Below, in pieces: positions 28,993 through 37,267 of a DNA stretch of 64,000 nucleotides. Source of the DNA: Janthinobacterium sp. TND4EL3 (GTDB lineage: Bacteria > Pseudomonadota > Gammaproteobacteria > Burkholderiales > Burkholderiaceae_D); the NCBI RefSeq assembly GCF_900156175.1, contig NZ_FTMV01000001.1:682001-746000 (forward strand), given 5' to 3'. Position numbers and translations under genes: made by a program. The notes under the pieces were generated by a model that ran no database searches, was not told the DNA's origin, and was given only the letters and a program-made list of their open reading frames with translations. Each line of letters opens with the position of its first letter. The stretch's first letter is position 1.

Positions 28993-30225
28993 TTAGAGGG
29001 AAGCAGGGGCGCCCAGCAGGCGCTCGATCTCGGCGGCGGCGTGCTGCGCTTCCGTCAGCGCGCGCAGGTATTGGTTCTTGGCTTGCAGCAAGGTGCGCTG
29101 GGCATCGAGCACGTCGAGGAAGGCGAACTTGCCGAATTCAAAGCCCTTGCTGGCCGCGTCGTAGGCGCTCTGGGCGCCGGGCAAGATATCCTGGCGCAAG
29201 CTTTCCACGTCGAGCCGGGCCGTGGCCAGGCGTTCGCTGGCCACGGCCACGGCCGTCTGCACGGCGATGCGGGCGGCGGCCAGCTCGTCGCTGGCCTTGT
29301 CGTTGCGGCGCAAGGCGTCCAGTTTGTTGCCCGCATTGCGGTCGAACAACGGCAGCGGCAGGGCCAGGCCGATGATGGCCTGGTTGCGGCCCAGTTCTTC
29401 CGAGCGCTTCATGCCGATGCTGACCGTGACGTCGGGCGTGGCGCGCCGCTGTTCCACGTCCAGCATGGCTTGCCGCTGGGCCAGCGCGCTGCGCGCCTGG
29501 CGCACGGCCGGGGCCTGCTCCAGGCGTGCCGCCAGTTCGGCGCCTGGCGGCAATTCCGGCAGGGTTTCCAGGCGGCCTACGGCCTGGGTGAAGCGGGGCG
29601 CGGCATTGCCCCACAGGGCGGCCAGGCGCTTGCGGGCGCCGGCCAGGCTGCTGCGGGCCAGGTTCAGTTCCAGCTTGACGCTCGCTTCGGCGACCCTGGC
29701 GCGGGTTTCCTCGACGGGGGAAGCCTTGCCGGCCGTTACCCGGCGCGCCGTGATGTCGCTGGCGCGCGCGGCCAGCGCCTGCGCGCTGTCGGCCAGGCGC
29801 AAGCCTTCCTGCGCCGCCAGCACGTCGACGAAGGCGGACGTGACGGCCGCGCGCGTGTCGGCTTGCTGTAGCGCAAGGCCGGCCTGCGCCAGGTCTTCCC
29901 CGCGCTGCGCGACGGCGGCCCGCGCCCCCCGTTTGCCGCCCAGTTCGATCAACTGGTTCAGCTGCACGGTGGTGCTGCGCGTGGCGCGCCGCGTGTCTTC
30001 CAGCACGGTTTGCAGTTCCGGATTGGGCAGGGCGCGCGCCTGCTGCAGGGCGCCGCCCTGGGCCGCCAGTTCATGGCGGGCGGCGGACAAAGTGGCGTTG
30101 CCGCCTTCGGCCAGGGCCAGCGCGGCGGGCAGGGTCAGCGGAGCGGCGGGTTCTTCAGGTATTTGCGCGTGCGCAAAGTTGCCGGCCAGCAGGCCGGCAG
30201 AAAATAACAAGATGATTCGGTACAT
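28993..30225 (-). CDS. czcC: CzcC-type outer-membrane channel (TolC family)
   Basis: The protein has 410 residues from the ATG at 30225, which has GGAG upstream on the minus strand; the longer frame to 30243 has no such signal. The signal peptide is MYRIILLFSAGLLAGNFAHA. The mature part is almost all amphipathic helix with internal repetition, as in TolC-type outer-membrane factors (two OEP repeats, about 30-210 and 215-405). It forms the exit duct of the CzcCBA pump. A 91-nt spacer with two hairpins separates it from czcI. Confidence 0.88.
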   Translation of the reverse strand: MYRIILLFSAGLLAGNFAHAQIPEEPAAPLTLPAALALAEGGNATLSAARHELAAQGGALQQARALPNPELQTVLEDTRRATRSTTVQLNQLIELGGKRGARAAVAQRGEDLAQAGLALQQADTRAAVTSAFVDVLAAQEGLRLADSAQALAARASDITARRVTAGKASPVEETRARVAEASVKLELNLARSSLAGARKRLAALWGNAAPRFTQAVGRLETLPELPPGAELAARLEQAPAVRQARSALAQRQAMLDVEQRRATPDVTVSIGMKRSEELGRNQAIIGLALPLPLFDRNAGNKLDALRRNDKASDELAAARIAVQTAVAVASERLATARLDVESLRQDILPGAQSAYDAASKGFEFGKFAFLDVLDAQRTLLQAKNQYLRALTEAQHAAAEIERLLGAPASL

Positions 30226-30254
30226 CGAATTCTCCAAAAGCATGGAAAAGAATT

Positions 30255-30329
30255 CGACGGGACGCGCAGGCTGGCGCCTGGCTCGTTGCGATCAGTGAAA
30301 GAAACGTCCCGTCGGCCTAGATGGCCGAC
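30255..30329 (-). promoter_or_regulatory. paired hairpins between czcI and czcC
   Basis: Just after the czcI stop, a 10-bp perfect inverted repeat (30255-30264 with 30305-30314, CGACGGGACG/CGTCCCGTCG) encloses about 40 nt. A second, 7-bp hairpin (GTCGGCC 30311-30317 / GGCCGAC 30323-30329) spans the czcI stop and overlaps the first. The two cannot form fully together, which suggests an RNA switch, partial terminator or processing site. Confidence 0.45.
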
Positions 30330-30679
30330 GTCCAGTCGGGGCGCTTGGGCACGTCCGGGATGTGGGAAGCGTAAAAGAAGGGAGAGCTGTCCGCGTTGAC
30401 GGACGCCGTGTCGCCGACGGGCAGGCTGGAGCCGGCCGGCAGCCACGCGTGGCCGATGCCGTGGCAGACGTTGCAGTCGCTGTGCGGCTGGCCCTTGGCT
30501 TGCTTGTCAGCTTTGTCGGCGACGGGTTTTTTGTCCGCATCGGCCTTGTGCTGGTGGTTGTGGTGGCCCAGGTGCTGCGCCGCCTTGCCTTCCTCGTGCA
30601 GGCAATACGCGCTCGCCGCTGCCCAGGACATCTGGAGCGGAAGCACGAACAGCAGCAAAATGAGGAAGAATTTTTTCAT
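30317..30679 (-). CDS. czcI: CzcI-type periplasmic metal-resistance protein
   Basis: The protein has 120 residues from the ATG at 30679, with a signal peptide MKKFFLILLLFVLPLQMSWA. The mature part has a His-rich region (YCLHEEGKAAQHLGHHNHQHK), a Lys/Asp-rich linker and a CNVCHGIGHAW motif, all typical of the small CzcI proteins that precede czcCBA in Cupriavidus and relatives. CzcI is a periplasmic metal-binding modulator of induction; its exact action is unsettled. It begins only 8 nt after the stop of the MORN-C13 peptidase gene, so the two may share a transcript. Confidence 0.8.
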   Translation of the reverse strand: MKKFFLILLLFVLPLQMSWAAASAYCLHEEGKAAQHLGHHNHQHKADADKKPVADKADKQAKGQPHSDCNVCHGIGHAWLPAGSSLPVGDTASVNADSSPFFYASHIPDVPKRPDWTSAI

Positions 30680-30687
30680 GTCTGCGC

Positions 30688-32259
30688 CTATTGTACAGAA
30701 AGGCGGTCCCGCATGCCTGGCTGGGCGCGCCACGCCTTCAGCTGCGCGGCAATCGCCTTGCCCTGGAACAGCTGCGGCTCCGAATGTTCTTCCGCCTCCA
30801 TGCCGCCTTCGAGGAAATCGGCCGCCTCGCGCGCCTGCACCAGCACCTTCGCCTTGTCGAAGGCCTCGGCAAAACCGGCGCTCTTGGGCAGCGCTTCCTT
30901 GAAATACGCTTCGCTGAAGTAAGTAAAATCGTTCTGGTCGTCGCAGCCGAACGAGGTGCGGTCGCTGCGCGCGGCCGTGATGATGAGGGTGTTGTCATCT
31001 TTCAATGGCGCAATGAAGCCGCCCGCATAGCAGGCCGAGATCACGATGACTTTCCAGCGGATGCCGCTGTGCTTGAGCATGGACGCCAGTTCCTGCGCGG
31101 GCAGGCCGTGCAAATCCATGCCGTTTTGCGCCAGCGCCAGTTCGTGCTCGGGCGAGCCGTGGCTGGTGAGGAATAAAAACAGGATGTCGTTGGCCTTGTC
31201 CATCTTCGCGCCCAGGGCGTCGAGGCTGGCGGCGATGCTGGTGCGCGTGGCCATCGGCTGCTGCGCCACCGTGTTGCGGCTATTGACCAGCATCAGGGAG
31301 CGGCCCACGGTGCCGTAATCGCGGTCGAACTGGCGCTGCACGAAGGCCGTTTCGCGGTGAAATACTTCCTGCGCGCCATCGCCCGCCACGCCCAGCAGAT
31401 AGAGATTGATCTTTTTCGCCGCATCGCGCGGCGCGATCCGTGCCAGGGCGCCGTCGAGCAGGCTGCGCTGGTTGTACAGGGCCAGCTCGATATTGTCGCG
31501 CGTGAGCTTGTCTGCGGCCGGGTCGTCCAGCTGGCCTTCCGTCCAGTTGCCGCTGTCTTCGCGCCGGCCGTCCGCCTGCGCCACGGCGTAGCGCAGCACG
31601 CCCTTGCCGTCGAACTGGCCATTCTTGAAGCCGCCCCGGTATTCGTCGCCGTCGGCCGTGTGCAGCACGCCCTCGCCCTCGAATTTCCAGTCTTTCAGCG
31701 CGCCTTCATAGTGGATGCCGTCGCTGGTGCTGACTTTCGCCTTGCCCAGCACCTGGCCCTGGACGAATTCGCCCTCGAAGACGGTGCCGTCCGTGTCGGT
31801 CAGCTTGCCCGCGCCGTGCGGGCGCCAGTGCTTGAACTGGCCTTCGAAGGTGGCGCCGTCGGCGCCCTGGAAGCGGCCCGTTCCCTCGAAGCTGCCCTTG
31901 ACGAAGCTGCCTTCATAGATTTCGCCCTTGGGCGAGGTGTAGCGGCCGAGGCCGTCGAAGGCGCCCTGGCGGAACGCGCCCGTGTATTCCACGCCCGAGG
32001 CCTGGCGCAGCTTGCCCTGGCCGGAAAACACGCCGCGCGCGAAGCCCCCTTCGTAAAAGGCGCCGCTCGCGTATTCGAGCCGGCCCTGGCCGTGCATCTT
32101 GCCCGCGACGAGGGGGCCGAAATAGCGTCCGCCATCGGCCGTTTCCGCCGCCGGCGCCCTGGCTGGCGCGGCGCACAGGGGCGGCATGCCCAGCGCGGCA
32201 AAGGCCAGCAGGCCGGCAATGGTGTAGGGGCGAAGGGCGGCGCGTAGCGTGGCGGTCAT
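30688..32259 (-). CDS. MORN-repeat protein with C13 (legumain/caspase-like) peptidase domain
   Basis: The protein has 523 residues from the ATG at 32259, which opens a signal peptide (LRPYTIAGLLAFAALGMPPLCAAPARA); the open frame extends 17 codons further. Residues about 40-235 hold roughly eight MORN-type repeats (pattern YxGxFxxGxxxGxGxxxxxxG). Residues about 265-470 form a peptidase C13 domain. It has a His in FLTSHGS (His367) and a Cys in VISACYAGGF (Cys410), the expected catalytic dyad of legumain and GPI8-type enzymes. The protein should be exported. MORN repeats usually bind lipid or act as scaffolds, so a membrane-proximal protease is plausible. The gene reads straight into czcI (8-nt gap), linking it to the metal-efflux cluster. 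Substrate unknown. Confidence 0.8.
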   Translation of the reverse strand: MTATLRAALRPYTIAGLLAFAALGMPPLCAAPARAPAAETADGGRYFGPLVAGKMHGQGRLEYASGAFYEGGFARGVFSGQGKLRQASGVEYTGAFRQGAFDGLGRYTSPKGEIYEGSFVKGSFEGTGRFQGADGATFEGQFKHWRPHGAGKLTDTDGTVFEGEFVQGQVLGKAKVSTSDGIHYEGALKDWKFEGEGVLHTADGDEYRGGFKNGQFDGKGVLRYAVAQADGRREDSGNWTEGQLDDPAADKLTRDNIELALYNQRSLLDGALARIAPRDAAKKINLYLLGVAGDGAQEVFHRETAFVQRQFDRDYGTVGRSLMLVNSRNTVAQQPMATRTSIAASLDALGAKMDKANDILFLFLTSHGSPEHELALAQNGMDLHGLPAQELASMLKHSGIRWKVIVISACYAGGFIAPLKDDNTLIITAARSDRTSFGCDDQNDFTYFSEAYFKEALPKSAGFAEAFDKAKVLVQAREAADFLEGGMEAEEHSEPQLFQGKAIAAQLKAWRAQPGMRDRLSVQ

Positions 32260-32444
32260 GGGGACGATCTGGTCTGTAGGAAGGGGCCTAGTCTGCCACC
32301 GTATCGCCAAGGTGGCAAATGCGCGCGTGGCGTGTGTTGCTCTGCCTCAAGGCAAGATTGTGCGTTTTATGCCGTGCCAAGGCGGGACTGAACTGATAAT
32401 ATTGATTTTCAGAACATATACTTGCACAAGGTACATAGTCACCC

Positions 32445-34388
32445 ATGGAAAGCCGTCTCAGCCGCCTGGAAGCCGTCCAGACCGTGTTGCTGGAAATCGG
32501 GCAGCGCTCGAGCACCTGCAGCGATATCAGCGAATTCCTGCAGGCGGTACATGCGGCGCTGGGGCGCATCATGTATGCGGCGAACTTTTACGTGGCGCTC
32601 AGCGACCACGACGACGGTCTCGTGCGCTTTCCGTATTTTGTCGACGAATTCGACGCCGCGCCCGACCCCGACGCGGGCGTGCGCCTGGCCAGCGCCGCGC
32701 AGTCACCCACGGCCTGGGTCATCGTCAACCGCAAGCAGCTGGTGATGACGGCCGCCGACGACGCCATGCGCGCCATCGGCGGCGGCGCCTGGGGCGGCGG
32801 CACGGCGGCCGAGCACTGGATAGGCTGTCCGCTGCTGGACCAGCAGCACCAGGTGCTGGGCGCCATCGTCATCCAGAGCTACGACGCCCAGCACCGCTTC
32901 AGCCTGGAAGACCAGGCCCTGTTCGCGCTGATCGCCACGCACGTGTCGAGCGCCCTGCAGGGCATGCAAAGCATGGATCGGCTGGAAAAGGCGGTGCAGG
33001 AGCGCACGGCCCTGCTGGCGCATGAGGTGGCCGAGCGCCGGCGCGCGGAAAACCTGCAGCACGCGCTGTATGAAATCGCCAACCTGTCGGCGCAGGCGGC
33101 CGACGCGACGACGCTGTACACGCGCCTGCACGCCATCATCAGCGGGCTGGTGACGGCGAAAAATTTCCTCATCGCCCTGTATCACCCGGACAACAAGGAC
33201 ATCACGATCCCGTACTTCGTCGATGAAAAGGATGCCCAGGCGCCCGTGAAGCGCTTTCATTACGGCATCGGCATGAGTTCCTATGTGCTGTCACGCCGCC
33301 AGGCGTGCCTGCTCGATGCCGCCAGCTATGCGGCGCTGGTGGCCAGTGGCGAGATGGACGAGCCGCTGGGCAATGTAGGCATCGCCAGCTGGATGGGCGC
33401 GCCGATGCTGCTGGGCGACCGAAAATATGGCGTGATCATCGTGCAAAGCTACGACGAATCCGTCGTGTATGGCCAGGCGGAACTGGACGTGCTGGCCTTC
33501 ATGGCCAGCCACGTGGCCGTGGCCATGGCCCGCATCCAGGCCGACAGCGCCATGCGCCGCGCCAAGGAAGCGCTGGAAGAGCAGAACGCGGCCCTGAACA
33601 GCGCCCTGAGCGCCTTGCAGGAAGCGCAGTCGGAACTGGTGCGCCAGGAAAAGCTGGCGTCCCTGGGACGCCTGGTGGCGGGCGTGGCGCATGAAATCAA
33701 TACGCCGCTGGGCATCTGCGTGACGGCCACCAGCCACCTGGTGCAGGAATTGAAGCTCACGCGCGAAGACCTGGAAGGCGGCCAGCTCGACGAAGACGGC
33801 TTGCGGCAATTTTTCGACATCGTCGACCAGACCCTGCGCATCATGACGACGAACACGCAGCGCGCCGCGGCGCTCGTGCGCAGCTTCAAGCAGGTGGCCG
33901 TGGACCAGTCATCGGACGAACTGCGCAGCTTTAACTTGCGCAAATACCTCGATGAAATCCTGCTGTCCTTGCAGCCCAAGCTCAAGGGCAAGCCCGTCAA
34001 GGTGGAGATCGATTGCGCGCCCGAGGTGCAGCTGCGCAGCTATCCGGGCGCCGTCTCGCAGATTGTCACCAATATGGTGGTCAATTCGCTCGTGCACGGC
34101 TTTGCCGAAGGCGAGCCGGGCAAGATCAAGATCAGTGCGCGGACGGCCGGCGAGATGCTGGAACTCGACTACAGCGACGACGGCATGGGCATGGACAGCG
34201 CCACCCTGGGCCAGCTGTTCGACCCCTTCTTCACGACCAAGCGCGGTTCGGGCGGCAGCGGCCTCGGGGCGCATATCCTGTACAACCTGGTGACGGGGCC
34301 GCTGGGTGGGACGGTGAAGGTGGTCAGTGCGCCGGGGATGGGCTTGCATTACAAGATACGCTTTCCGCTGGAGCCGAAGAGTGCTTGA
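32445..34388 (+). CDS. cytosolic GAF-GAF sensor histidine kinase
   Basis: This 647-residue kinase lacks membrane segments. Two GAF-type domains (about 18-180 and 215-370) are separated by a helical linker (MDRLEKAVQERTALLAHEVAERRRAE). A coiled coil leads to the dimerisation box LVAGVAHEINTPLG with phospho-acceptor His416. The ATPase domain shows the N-box (QIVTNMVVNSLVHG), G1 (DDGMGMD) and G2 (GSGGSGLGAHI). It resembles the GAF kinases paired with REC-DUF3369-HD-GYP proteins. Such a protein is encoded next door, converging from the other side, and is its probable partner. The signal bound by the GAF domains is unknown. Confidence 0.88.
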   Translation: MESRLSRLEAVQTVLLEIGQRSSTCSDISEFLQAVHAALGRIMYAANFYVALSDHDDGLVRFPYFVDEFDAAPDPDAGVRLASAAQSPTAWVIVNRKQLVMTAADDAMRAIGGGAWGGGTAAEHWIGCPLLDQQHQVLGAIVIQSYDAQHRFSLEDQALFALIATHVSSALQGMQSMDRLEKAVQERTALLAHEVAERRRAENLQHALYEIANLSAQAADATTLYTRLHAIISGLVTAKNFLIALYHPDNKDITIPYFVDEKDAQAPVKRFHYGIGMSSYVLSRRQACLLDAASYAALVASGEMDEPLGNVGIASWMGAPMLLGDRKYGVIIVQSYDESVVYGQAELDVLAFMASHVAVAMARIQADSAMRRAKEALEEQNAALNSALSALQEAQSELVRQEKLASLGRLVAGVAHEINTPLGICVTATSHLVQELKLTREDLEGGQLDEDGLRQFFDIVDQTLRIMTTNTQRAAALVRSFKQVAVDQSSDELRSFNLRKYLDEILLSLQPKLKGKPVKVEIDCAPEVQLRSYPGAVSQIVTNMVVNSLVHGFAEGEPGKIKISARTAGEMLELDYSDDGMGMDSATLGQLFDPFFTTKRGSGGSGLGAHILYNLVTGPLGGTVKVVSAPGMGLHYKIRFPLEPKSA

Positions 34389-34420
34389 AATTTGAAGCTT
34401 GAAAACGGCGGGCCGGAGAC

Positions 34421-34520
34421 GCGGGCCTGAGAAAATGCCGATGGCGGCGTTGCGGCTCCTTGCCGTACATGCGTACTGTCTGCGTCGCCGCGCCTTGCCC
34501 TCGACATTTTTCAGGCCCGC
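34421..34520. repeat. long imperfect palindrome, family A copy 1
   Basis: The outer arms GCGGGCCTGAGAAAATG (34421-34437) and CATTTTTCAGGCCCGC (34505-34520) pair over 16 positions with one bulge. The centre holds GTACATGCGTAC. A near copy lies at 47854-47950, sharing a 20-nt identical core. The element sits 32 nt after the kinase stop codon, between converging genes. Confidence 0.7.
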
Positions 34521-34587
34521 TTGGCCCGGAACGCCCAAGTTGGGGTCTTGGGCCGCAGCGTGGTTTGCCGGTGTGCGTATCGCGTAG

Positions 34588-34619
34588 GTCGGATTAGCGG
34601 CGCAGCCGCGTAATCCGAC
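34588..34619. repeat. 32-nt REP-like palindrome
   Basis: GTCGGATTA GCGGC / GCCGC G TAATCCGAC around a GCA loop forms a near-perfect palindrome with one unpaired G. Palindromes of this form are common in intergenic regions of betaproteobacteria. It lies 15 nt downstream of the stop of the HD-GYP gene and may act as a terminator or mRNA end stabiliser. Only one copy is seen here. Confidence 0.65.
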
Positions 34620-34633
34620 ACCACCGCCAGCTT

Positions 34634-36145
34634 TTAATCCGGGAAACGTTGATTCAGCGCAAGCGCTGCATCGAGGTTCGCAATCAGCAACTCCACATAT
34701 TGCGGATCGAGGTGGCTGCCGCTCACTTCGCGCAGGTAGCTGACCACGCGGGCCAAAGGCCAGGCGTCCTTGTAGCAGCGCTTGTGCATGAGGGCGTCGA
34801 AGACGTCGGCGACGGCGGCGATGCGCGCGTATTTGTGGATGTTTTCGCCGACCAGGCCTTGCGGGTAGCCGCTGCCGTCGTATTTTTCATGGTGCTGGTG
34901 GGCGATCACGGCCGCTGCCTTCAAGAGCGGGCGCTGCGAGCCGTCGAGGATGGACATGCCCACCGTCGGATGCTGCTTCATGATTTCCCATTCGGCCGCG
35001 TCGAGCTTGCCGGGTTTGAGCAGCACGGCGTCGGGCGTGGAAATCTTGCCGATGTCGTGCATGGGCGCCGCGTGGCGCAGCACCATGGTTTCCTCTTCCG
35101 ACATGCCGGACGCCTGCGCCAGCAGCTGGCACACTTCGGCCATGCGGCGCACGTGGTTGCCGCCTTCATGCGAGCGCGATTCGACGACGTCGCCCAGGCG
35201 CAGGATCAGCTCGGCCTGGGTATCGGTGATTTCCTGCGTCAGCAGGATGTTGTCGAAGGCAATCGCCACGCCGGAACAAAATACTTCCAGCAACTGCGCG
35301 TCGAGGTCGGAAATCTCTTCCACGCCCTTCAATACCAGCAAGGATGCCTTGCCGCTGCTGTTCGGGAAATAGCCGACATAGGTGTCGCCGTGCAGGCGCG
35401 AAATCTTGTTGCTCTTGGCGTGATCCAGCTGCGACAGCAGGGAAGGGCTGAGCATGCCGCCGTCGGCGTCCAGGTCGCCGATCTGCGCGAGGATTTCATA
35501 GTCCTGCTCGCCCGTGATGGCGCTGGCGCCGCGCAGGCGCAGCAGCATGCTCGTTTCCAGGCGCAGCAGGGCGACGACTTGCTGCAGCAGGCCGCTGGCG
35601 AAGTCGCGCAGGTTGCGCTGCTTGAAGATGTGCGCCGAAGCGGCGATGACGCGCTCCAGGCCTTCGCGGTAATGGAGCTGGGCCTGGCGCGCCTCTTCCA
35701 CCTTCATGATGTCGCGGTAGGCGCGCAGGGCGGCAAAGGTGGTGGTGAACAGCTTGGTGCGGTCGAGTTCCGTCTTTTCCTTGTAGTCGTTGATGTCGTA
35801 GTTGACGATCACCCGCTCTTCCGGCGCCTGTCCCGGCTGCCCCGTGCGCAGCACGATGCGCGTAAACTGGTTGCCCAGGTCTTCGCGCATCCAGCGCGCC
35901 ACTTCCAGGCCGCTGTCTTCGCGTTCCATCACCACGTCGAGAAACACCAGCGCGATGCCCTCCTCGCGCGCGAGTACCTGCTTGGCCTCGGCGCCGCTGT
36001 AGGCGTGCACGAAACTCAGGGCGCGGCCTTCCAGGCGGAAGCGGCTCAGTGTCAGTTTGGTGATGTCGTGGATGTCAGGTTCATCATCGACGAGCAGGAC
36101 TTTCCAGGGAGGCAACTTGGGCGATGCTGAAGACAAAAATGACAT
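34634..36145 (-). CDS. response regulator with DUF3369 and HD-GYP phosphodiesterase domain
   Basis: The protein has 503 residues from the ATG at 36145; an upstream extension to 36181 is less likely. A receiver domain (about 14-135) has Asp70 as phospho-acceptor (LVFLDVVME) and the usual acidic pair (VDDEP). Then comes a DUF3369 domain (about 150-305). The C-terminal HD-GYP domain (about 310-490) has HDIGK (363-367) and HHEKYDGSGYP (418-428), the complete signature of an active cyclic di-GMP phosphodiesterase. It would lower c-di-GMP when phosphorylated, probably by the converging GAF-GAF kinase. It counterbalances cyclases such as the one at 20-23 kb. Confidence 0.9.
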   Translation of the reverse strand: MSFLSSASPKLPPWKVLLVDDEPDIHDITKLTLSRFRLEGRALSFVHAYSGAEAKQVLAREEGIALVFLDVVMEREDSGLEVARWMREDLGNQFTRIVLRTGQPGQAPEERVIVNYDINDYKEKTELDRTKLFTTTFAALRAYRDIMKVEEARQAQLHYREGLERVIAASAHIFKQRNLRDFASGLLQQVVALLRLETSMLLRLRGASAITGEQDYEILAQIGDLDADGGMLSPSLLSQLDHAKSNKISRLHGDTYVGYFPNSSGKASLLVLKGVEEISDLDAQLLEVFCSGVAIAFDNILLTQEITDTQAELILRLGDVVESRSHEGGNHVRRMAEVCQLLAQASGMSEEETMVLRHAAPMHDIGKISTPDAVLLKPGKLDAAEWEIMKQHPTVGMSILDGSQRPLLKAAAVIAHQHHEKYDGSGYPQGLVGENIHKYARIAAVADVFDALMHKRCYKDAWPLARVVSYLREVSGSHLDPQYVELLIANLDAALALNQRFPD

Positions 36146-36581
36146 AAGGACGAGTTCCGCTAAAAGGCATAACTGACGCAATGCTGAAACGCCCGCGCCA
36201 GGAATTCCTGTGCGCCATTACCGGCGTTGCGCGTTTTTCGGGCGCATTTTGTCGATTGTAGACCGACAGCTAAGTATTAACAATAAGCAAGAACAATTGA
36301 CTAAAATCATGCAACATAAATGCCTAAAAGATACTTTAAATCCGTGCTGGCAACACTATCTATGCTTTATTGCTTAGGCAACTATATTTTCAAGACAATA
36401 CTTTGTTTTTATTAATATTGCCAATGAATCCGCAAAAAAAAACGTGCTTCCTTGCCTTTCCGGGCGGACAGCAAGAAAAGTAACAAGGTATGAATTCCGC
36501 TTCGGAATCGGACGGATGGCGTTATATTGGACAGGCAAAAGAAGTGGCTATTGCCACCTACATTTCCTGAAAGGGTACATC
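36146..36581. other. AT-rich intergenic region, no gene seen
   Basis: This gap of more than 400 nt is much richer in A and T than the rest of the window, especially 36250-36440. It should hold promoters for the HD-GYP gene (minus) and the DUF3016 pair (plus). A small hairpin ATTCCG-CTT-CGGAAT lies at 36494-36508. TATATT near 36513 is a possible -10 about 65 nt before the DUF3016 start. I see no convincing coding frame or known RNA. Confidence 0.5.
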
Positions 36582-37085
36582 ATGCAAAAGCAAACGACGC
36601 GCGCCCTGATCGCCGGTCTGGCCTTGCTGGCCAGCAGCGCGGCCTGGGCAGGAACCGAAGTGCATTTCACCAAACCGGATCAATTCACGGATGTGCCGTT
36701 CGACCCGCGCGAACGGGAGGATGTCTTGAATGAATTGACCCGGCATTTCGAGAAGCTGGGCGCATCGCTGCCGCCTGGCCAGACCTTGAAGATCGACGTT
36801 ACGGATGTGGACCTGGCGGGGCGCGACAATCCTTCCATGCGTGCCGGCCGGGATATCCGCGTCATGAATGGCCGGGCCGACTGGCCGCGCATGCGCCTGC
36901 ACTATGTGCTGGAACAGGATGGCAAGGTCATCAGCAGCGGCGATGCTGCCCTGTCGGACATGTCGTACATGACCCGCATCAATCATTATTTCAGCAATGA
37001 GAAACTGCGCTATGAAAAACTGATGATCGATGACTGGTATGCCAATACCTTTGGTATCAAGACGAAGCGCCAGGCGCGTAAGTAA
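36582..37085 (+). CDS. exported DUF3016-family protein, first of a tandem pair
   Basis: The protein has 167 residues from the ATG at 36582, which has AAGGG upstream. The longer frame adds 46 residues before a clean signal peptide (ALIAGLALLASSAAWA), so it is rejected. The mature part has the DUF3016 pattern: an early VHFTKPDQFTDVPFDPREREDVL, then LKIDVTDVDLAGRDNP and NGRADWPRMRLHYVLEQDGKV. It is periplasmic and of unknown function. The next gene is a clear paralogue in the same orientation, pointing to tandem duplication. Confidence 0.78.
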   Translation: MQKQTTRALIAGLALLASSAAWAGTEVHFTKPDQFTDVPFDPREREDVLNELTRHFEKLGASLPPGQTLKIDVTDVDLAGRDNPSMRAGRDIRVMNGRADWPRMRLHYVLEQDGKVISSGDAALSDMSYMTRINHYFSNEKLRYEKLMIDDWYANTFGIKTKRQARK

Positions 37086-37124
37086 GGGCAAGCAGGGGCG
37101 CGAGGGCGCTCCGTCACGCAGCAT

Positions 37125-37141
37125 CCGGGCCGCAGGCCCGG
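37125..37141. repeat. GC-rich hairpin between the two DUF3016 genes
   Basis: CCGGGCC-GCA-GGCCCGG is a perfect 7-bp stem with a 3-nt loop. It lies 39 nt after the first DUF3016 stop and lacks a T-run, so it is a weak or factor-dependent terminator, or an mRNA stabiliser. Confidence 0.45.
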
Positions 37142-37267
37142 GTGCTGCTCCGCCGGGCACGACGTATTGCGCTCCAGAAATTTCCGCTTCAAGCTATAGT
37201 CAAACGGCATCCAGGCGATGCCGGCATCCTGGCTTATGCCTGCCGTAACTTTCTGAAAGGAATCGTT

